Source: Bromus sterilis (taxonomy: Eukaryota > Streptophyta > Magnoliopsida > Poales > Poaceae). Taken from it: 64,000 nt of DNA. Made by a program: the position numbers and the translations under genes. Shown here one piece after another: positions 58,816 to 64,000 of the stretch. The stretch is from positions 228,119,782-228,183,781 of the forward strand of contig OX465600.1 of assembly GCA_950022295.1 (NCBI GenBank), in the 5' to 3' direction. How positions within the stretch are numbered: position 1 is the first letter of the stretch; each line of letters opens with the position of its first letter. A model generated the notes under the pieces. It made no database searches and had not been told where the DNA came from. It saw nothing but the letters and a program-made list of their open reading frames with translations.

Positions 58816-61800
58816 AAATCTTTTCCAAAAATTCATGTTAGAGTTTTGAAAAGTCTTATAAATGAGTGTGATCACATATCAAGTGATGTGGGACCCACCC
58901 CATGCTCATAGATTTTTCAAATATTCAAACAGTACCTTGGAATTAAAGAAATACCCCTTTTTGATTTAAAATTCAAATCTTTTGAATTTTAAAAATGTTG
59001 AAAGTTTATGAGTGGCTAGTTTATATTATTATGAGGCCACATAAAAGTTTTCAGCATTTAATAAAATGGTTTGGTATTTTTACCAAAGTCAAAACAAATA
59101 TACAGAAAAACAGAAAGGAAAGATTAAACAGAAAAAGAAAAAGGACTTACCTCTCGCCAGGGGCAAGGCCCACCTCTCCAGCCGGCCCAGCCCGCGAAGC
59201 CCACCTTGTCGTCTTCCACCCCGCGCTGCCAAGCAGCTCGGTGGCGCGGCGCCGACGCCGTGGACGCCACGACGACGTCTTCAAGCTTCCAGGCCTCCCC
59301 AGGCGTCCTTATCGCACCAGGAGACGCCCCGCGCCTCACTTTCCCCTTCCTCGCCCTCTGGTTCTTCTCCCCGCGAAGAAATCACTCCGCCGCAGAAACC
59401 CTAGCCCGGCGCGGCAGTGCACCGACGTGGCGACTGAGCTCCTCCAGCCTTGCCGCCGTGTCTGATCGCTCCAGCACCGTCGACTCCGTCGTTCCCCCAA
59501 GTCAATCGAAGCTCAGCGCCAACGCAGACGACGTGAGCTTCAACATCTTCATCGCCGGAGCCGCCGTGAACTTCCTTCAATTCCGGCCAACCCCGAGCTC
59601 CTCCGACTTCGCAACCGCTTCATTTGGATTCACGGTGAGCTCCCAGTTCGTTAGAACTACTCCGTGGTCTCCCTCTCGCCCTCTGTCGTCATCCGCCATG
59701 GATGACGAAGCACTTCGCCGCCATGGATGAGCTCGAGGTCGCCCCTGTGCCCCTTCGTCTCAACTAGAGCGCGCGCTTGGCTCCTGAGCATGCCAGCGTT
59801 CGAACGCAAGTAAGATCAGCCTTAGTCTTGCACGGTAGCGTCGACTGCGACTTCGTCGTGGTTCTGCTGCCGCCGGAGTCGTCGCCGTCGTCGATACAGA
59901 GCTCCCCGTGGACCCCCGATGCTTCCAGAAGACGCGGAAGACAACGCTGCATCCAGTGGTGCCCTCCGTTTCCCCTCCCGTGGCCGGAATCGTGTTCCCG
60001 TGCTGCGCCGCCGTGGCCAGGCCGCCGGCGTTTAGCCGCCGGCGTGTCAGTGCTAACCCCCCCCCCCCCTGTTTTCACCAGTTAAGTGACCCCTGGGTCA
60101 CTGACCAGTGGGCCCAGTCGCTTAATTAAGCCACTGGATTAAGTTAACCCACGGGTTAAGTTAACCAGCCACTGACAGGGTGGACCCACATGTCAGCCCC
60201 CCCCCTGACGCCAGCTTGACGTCAGCCTGACGCAGTAAATCATTTAAATGAATTTCCAGATATTATTTGAATTAAAAGAATTCCAGAAATTCCAAAAAAT
60301 ACCCCAAACTTTGGAAATTCATAGAAAATTCATATTAACTCCAAATTGGACAAATAATATATGAAAAATGATCAGGAGAAAATTATCTTTCCAAATATGC
60401 AACTTTCAACTCTGTTTGATTTGAATTTAAAATGTGATCAGTAGCATTTGCTATTTTATTTAAATGGAATTAAATCAAATTCAAATCAAATATTTTTGCA
60501 ACTTGAACCATGGCAACATGCTACATTTCAATCACACATCAGAGGCATATCATACACATTTGAAGATAATTCAAAATGATCAAACTATATCACATATAAC
60601 TTGGTTAATGTTGAATTCAAATGTGGAGTTTGAATTTGCAATTCAATTTGCAATATACTCCATTTAAATGGAATGCTCAACACATCAGTACCATGAACAT
60701 CACCCTTTCAATATTATTCATGTGATTGTGCATTGTACATTCTGTTGATCCTATGATTGTCATGTTGCTGTTAGACGTGGAACCGGAGCAAGAGGTCACC
60801 CCCTACGTTGAAGACCCCGAACCCGAACCTCGTCAGCAAGGCAAGCAAATCCCCATTGATCATGTCGATAAAATCCCACTTCCCTCTCATGTCTCGCTTA
60901 TGCATTGTTTAGGATGATCACCATGCTTCGTTTCTACCGCATAGATGAACCCATTCCTTTGCATGACCTATCATTTTGTCACAGTAGTAAGCAAACCACA
61001 ATCCTAGCAAATGTAGGAGTTGAATGATATCATGTGGCCCCTGCAAATGTTATCGCTTATTGCATGCTTAGTATGATACCATGTTGTTACTGTGATGTGA
61101 GTCGGGATGGGAATGATCATGTTGTTGGTGGTAGAAAAGTGTTGGTGAATCGACCCTAATACAAGGTGAACGATGAGAGGCTGTGTAGGAGTACACGGTG
61201 GGTTGTCTCGTTGAACACCGCCCTAGTACGAGTTCTTGTGTGGTGATCCAAGATGAAGAGTACAACCACACATTGGGCTCACTGACCCCTCTCAACCTAT
61301 TAACTCATCCCTTTCGATGTCCAGATGTCGCAGTAGTTCGGAGTTCTGGTAGGCTTGTGGCCTGGATGCTAAGTGAGAGAACGGCTCACCCGAGACCGGC
61401 TTATGCACCACGCACACATCGCTTGGGTCCACTTCGGTAAACCGTCCGGGTTCACGATTGTGGTAACCAACCCAAGTAGGCGGCTTTCTCGGACTAGATC
61501 GGCTATGAGGTAACAGTTGTGGTGAGCATCCTCGCTGGCACCCCTTGAATGGTGTCGAGATCAAAGGCGGTAAATGATGATCATGTGTGTGTAGCGGTAC
61601 ACCCTTGCAAGGTTAACAAAACTATTCGAATAGCCGCGTCCGCGGTTATGGACTACTTGGAAAGCTTAGCTTGATTATTAGATAACTTGAACCGGATACT
61701 TCTAAAACACACCAAGATAAGTGTGCGTGCTATGGCGTGCTTTCTCGTGGGGAAGTCGAGGAAGGCACCATAGTGGTGTATTGGTTGGAGAAAGTAGTGG

Positions 61801-62765
61801 ACTCGTGTACGCTTCTTACCTCAAAGTCTGGTACTCGTAGTTCAGGATTAGCCAAGTCAAAGCTGGCACTTCTGCAAGTGAAACCCCACCTCCCTTTACC
61901 TTGATACATGTGCATGAGTAGTATAGCTCCTATGTAAGTCTTGCTGAGTACGCCTTTGTACTCACGTTTGCTTAATCTATGTTTTAGATGACGCCACTGA
62001 CCCCGAAGGTGGCTTCTTCATCGAGTTGGACGACTGAAGTTAAGCTAGTCTAGTCCCAGTTAGCAGACTGGTTCCCTCGTGGAGGGCTTTGTGTTTGAAT
62101 AAGGCTTCTTAAGCCACTTGTTAAACTTGTCTGTACTCAGACATAATTTGCTTCCGTTCTGTGTTGTAATGTTGGATCACATGTATGTGATCTCTGTGTG
62201 CACTCTATAAGAGTTATAAATAAAATGTACACTTTGTAGAGAATTGCAATGGTACCTACTGTTCATACAAGGCATGTGTGCTGCGTGTATGTTTATAACA
62301 TGCATGTCTTTGTATGGGTTTTCGAGACCTTAGTTGTGTTCTGGCCGGCGGTCTTTCATACACCAAGTGGCCCTTAGATGTGCGCAGCTTGGGGCATCGC
62401 GATGAGATTGCTCGAGACTTCGTCTCGTGCACACTTTGTGGTATGATCGAGCCCGCCCTAGACCCCGACTAAGTGATCGGGCTGGAGTAAGTCTATGTAA
62501 GAGTTTTGAGATAGTCGGTAGTATGGTTGAGGCGACTTGTCTTTGAATATGGGAGTTCACCACCCATATCATTTGACTTGTGTGCGGACGATGAGGACCC
62601 ATCTCAGTTGATCATCCGGCCTGGATGGGATGCCCCTCACGTACGATGCTTTCCGAGAATGTTCAGTGCTTGGCCTTGTCTGCTTAGACAAGTGGGTGCG
62701 GTTCTCGGCTCTCCATATGACTATGTCTTAACTGTACTTGCATACGCTAACCCCGGGTCCCGACA
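58667..62765 (+). repeat. K3 3' LTR (4099 bp)
   Basis: It is nearly identical to the 5' LTR. Differences I can see include single substitutions near 58690, 58890, 59560, 61445, 61518, 61595, 61685, 61705 and 62404, one missing G near 61353, and shorter C runs. The gag-pol frame ends 149 bases inside it. Confidence 0.95.
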
Positions 62766-63999
62766 CCAGACGATCATCTTTGCTCCATTTTCTCTCGAGA
62801 TGAGGAGGATAAGCTTCGAAACCACATCGATGAAGTTGGTCGTGGGTGTTAAATTTTCGAAGGCCTTTCCATTCTCTCCGAAGGCTTTCTCGACCAATTT
62901 GGTTATTGTTCATCACAATGTTCCTTAGCAGATTCAACTCGTTCATGATGGCTTGCTTCTGAACACGATCTTCTTCGACAAAATGTTGGAACATTTGTTG
63001 CGTATGAAGGGATACTTCAATGTGATTGACAAGCTTGATGAAGCGAGAACTTACATTCTTTTCATTGACATGCTTGCGAACGCCAACATATTCTGCAAAT
63101 CTGTCGTTGGGGCGAGCAGCAATGTCTAGTACATCTCTGACTGGAGGAGTGAAAAGCTTCGGCTGGCATGACGAGGGAAATGGTACATCCTGAGTATAAT
63201 TGCAGAGAGCCATAATCCATGGAGAATAAGGCTTCCGAGCAAATGGATTATCAGCGCATGCAACCAGAGTACGAATGAAGCAGTCTTCAAAATCGAAGGG
63301 AATTCCATTGACGAGCTTCACAATAGCATGATGTATGAGAGCTGGGATGGGAAAATCATCGTGTACGTTAAGCATGGGAATCAAGGTCTTCGACAGAATA
63401 TAAAACCACGTTTTAGCTTCAAAGACCAAGTGCTTGGGCATTGGGAGTGGAGGATAACCATCGCCTACAACTGTTGGATCCACGACGACAGAAAATTCAG
63501 CGGGAGTCAAATCTGGCAAGGAGTGCAACTTGCCTGGTAAACCTTCGAACCGAGGTAAATTGATGACCTCGAGCAGTTGATCTACAGTCAAATGGAAATC
63601 CTTTCCTTGAATCATATAATCGAACGTCCATGTTTCTGGTCGACTTGGATGACCGTTCACATACAAGGAAGCATAAAATTGCTTGATGAGTTCCAGGTTA
63701 TAACCATCGGGCAGAGCAAACAGTCGATGTGCGTGCATTTGATCAACAAACTGAGTGACATTGTGAAATGCAGCAACCGAGTAGAATGATGGCATATCCA
63801 GATACTTGTGCTGAAATAATTTTTCCTTGTTCAGCAACACTTGAGCATAGTAAGTTGCCTGATCCTGAGTCCAGAAACAAAGAGAAACTGATGTTCTAGG
63901 CATAGTATACGGACTCTGGCCGAAATTTTTTGGCTTGTGCTCTCGTTGGTTAAAGCGAGGACCACCACGAGGAACATTTGCTTGAAATAGCGGGAGCAT
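62766..63999 (-). pseudogene. EX terminal ORF, N-terminal part (plant transposon protein-like)
   Basis: A 411-codon open frame runs in from the window edge; the Met at 63999 may not be the true start. It contains RLFALPDGYNLELIKQFYAS, GHPSRPETWTFDYMIQGKDF and HLTVDQLLEVINLPRFEGLP, a pattern like the putative plant transposon protein domain found as an extra or envelope-like ORF in plant retrotransposons. A helical segment (VEEDRVQKQAIMNELNLLRN) near the end may form a coiled coil. K3 cuts the frame at SKDDRL, and it resumes in phase at 48591. Position just before the 3' LTR suits an extra ORF placed after pol. The lineage of EX is unresolved. Confidence 0.65.
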
Positions 64000-64000
64000 T

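Larger units (their letters stand above)
48592..62765 (+). mobile_element. K3: complete Tekay-lineage chromovirus (Ty3/Gypsy), 14.2 kb
   Basis: K3 starts TGTCAGAACCC and ends GGGTCCCGACA, flanked by CCAGA at 48587-48591 and 62766-62770. The LTRs are 4102 and 4099 bp and differ at roughly ten substitutions by eye. The interior holds a primer site, an extra sense ORF, a gag-pol frame with a chromodomain, and a purine tract. Integrase after RNase H, the CCHC knuckle, and the C-terminal chromodomain place it in the Tekay clade. A single stop codon breaks gag-pol. It is the youngest large insertion here. Confidence 0.96.

Overview
The window is a block of nested plant transposable elements, almost certainly intergenic DNA from a large-genome grass of the Triticeae (wheat, Aegilops, barley or rye type). 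The basis is a BARE/Angela-type Copia LTR, two Athila-lineage elements whose LTRs begin TGATACGTCCC, Tekay-type chromoviruses with LTRs of about 4 kb, Tat-lineage Gypsy elements, a Harbinger-like remnant and a Cassandra-type TRIM. I find no convincing host gene, no tRNA or functional rRNA gene, no CRISPR array and nothing bacterial. Nearly every reading frame that can be explained is a retrotransposon gag, pol or additional ORF, mostly broken.

Left part (1-15623). A Tat element on the minus strand (here T1; right LTR 10671-11620, left end outside the window) carries degraded gag, protease, reverse transcriptase, two RNase H domains and integrase. Downstream of pol it has a large gene in the opposite orientation (57-3291) with recognisable introns, one of them holding a 128-bp tandem repeat of hairpins. 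T1 sits in the leader of a BARE/Angela-type Copia element (11621-14361, minus). Beyond it lie about 400 unassigned bases and a Harbinger-like remnant (14778-15623).

Middle part (15624-46480). A second Tat element (T2, plus strand; 5' LTR 15624-16099) is cut by three insertions. K1 (16530-26289, target duplication ATCCC) has LTRs over 4.2 kb and only a 600-bp interior; its 3' LTR contains a Cassandra TRIM (25318-26004, duplication CCTGG). AT1 (26817-33952, duplication GGTCC) is a non-autonomous Athila-lineage element. K2 (from 35828) ends T2 inside its RNase H. K2 is a long Tekay-like LTR, itself cut by AT2 (37193-45503, duplication CCCCC), a non-autonomous Athila element coding only gag and protease.

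Right part (46481-64000). EX, a minus-strand element (3' LTR 46481-48180), runs past the window edge. Its last ORF is split by K3 (48592-62765, duplication CCAGA), a complete, very young Tekay chromovirus of 14.2 kb. K3 has an extra sense ORF before gag, and a gag-pol frame that is open except for one TGA.

Order of events: T2, then K1, AT1 and K2 into it; AT2 and EX into K2; K3 into EX; Cassandra into K1. The two clean ORF splits (T2 gag by K1, EX ORF by K3) read in frame again when the insert and one target duplication are removed. Element boundaries rest on TG..CA ends, primer-binding sites, polypurine tracts and target duplications read directly. Lineage names rest on domain order and motifs; I could not run database searches.
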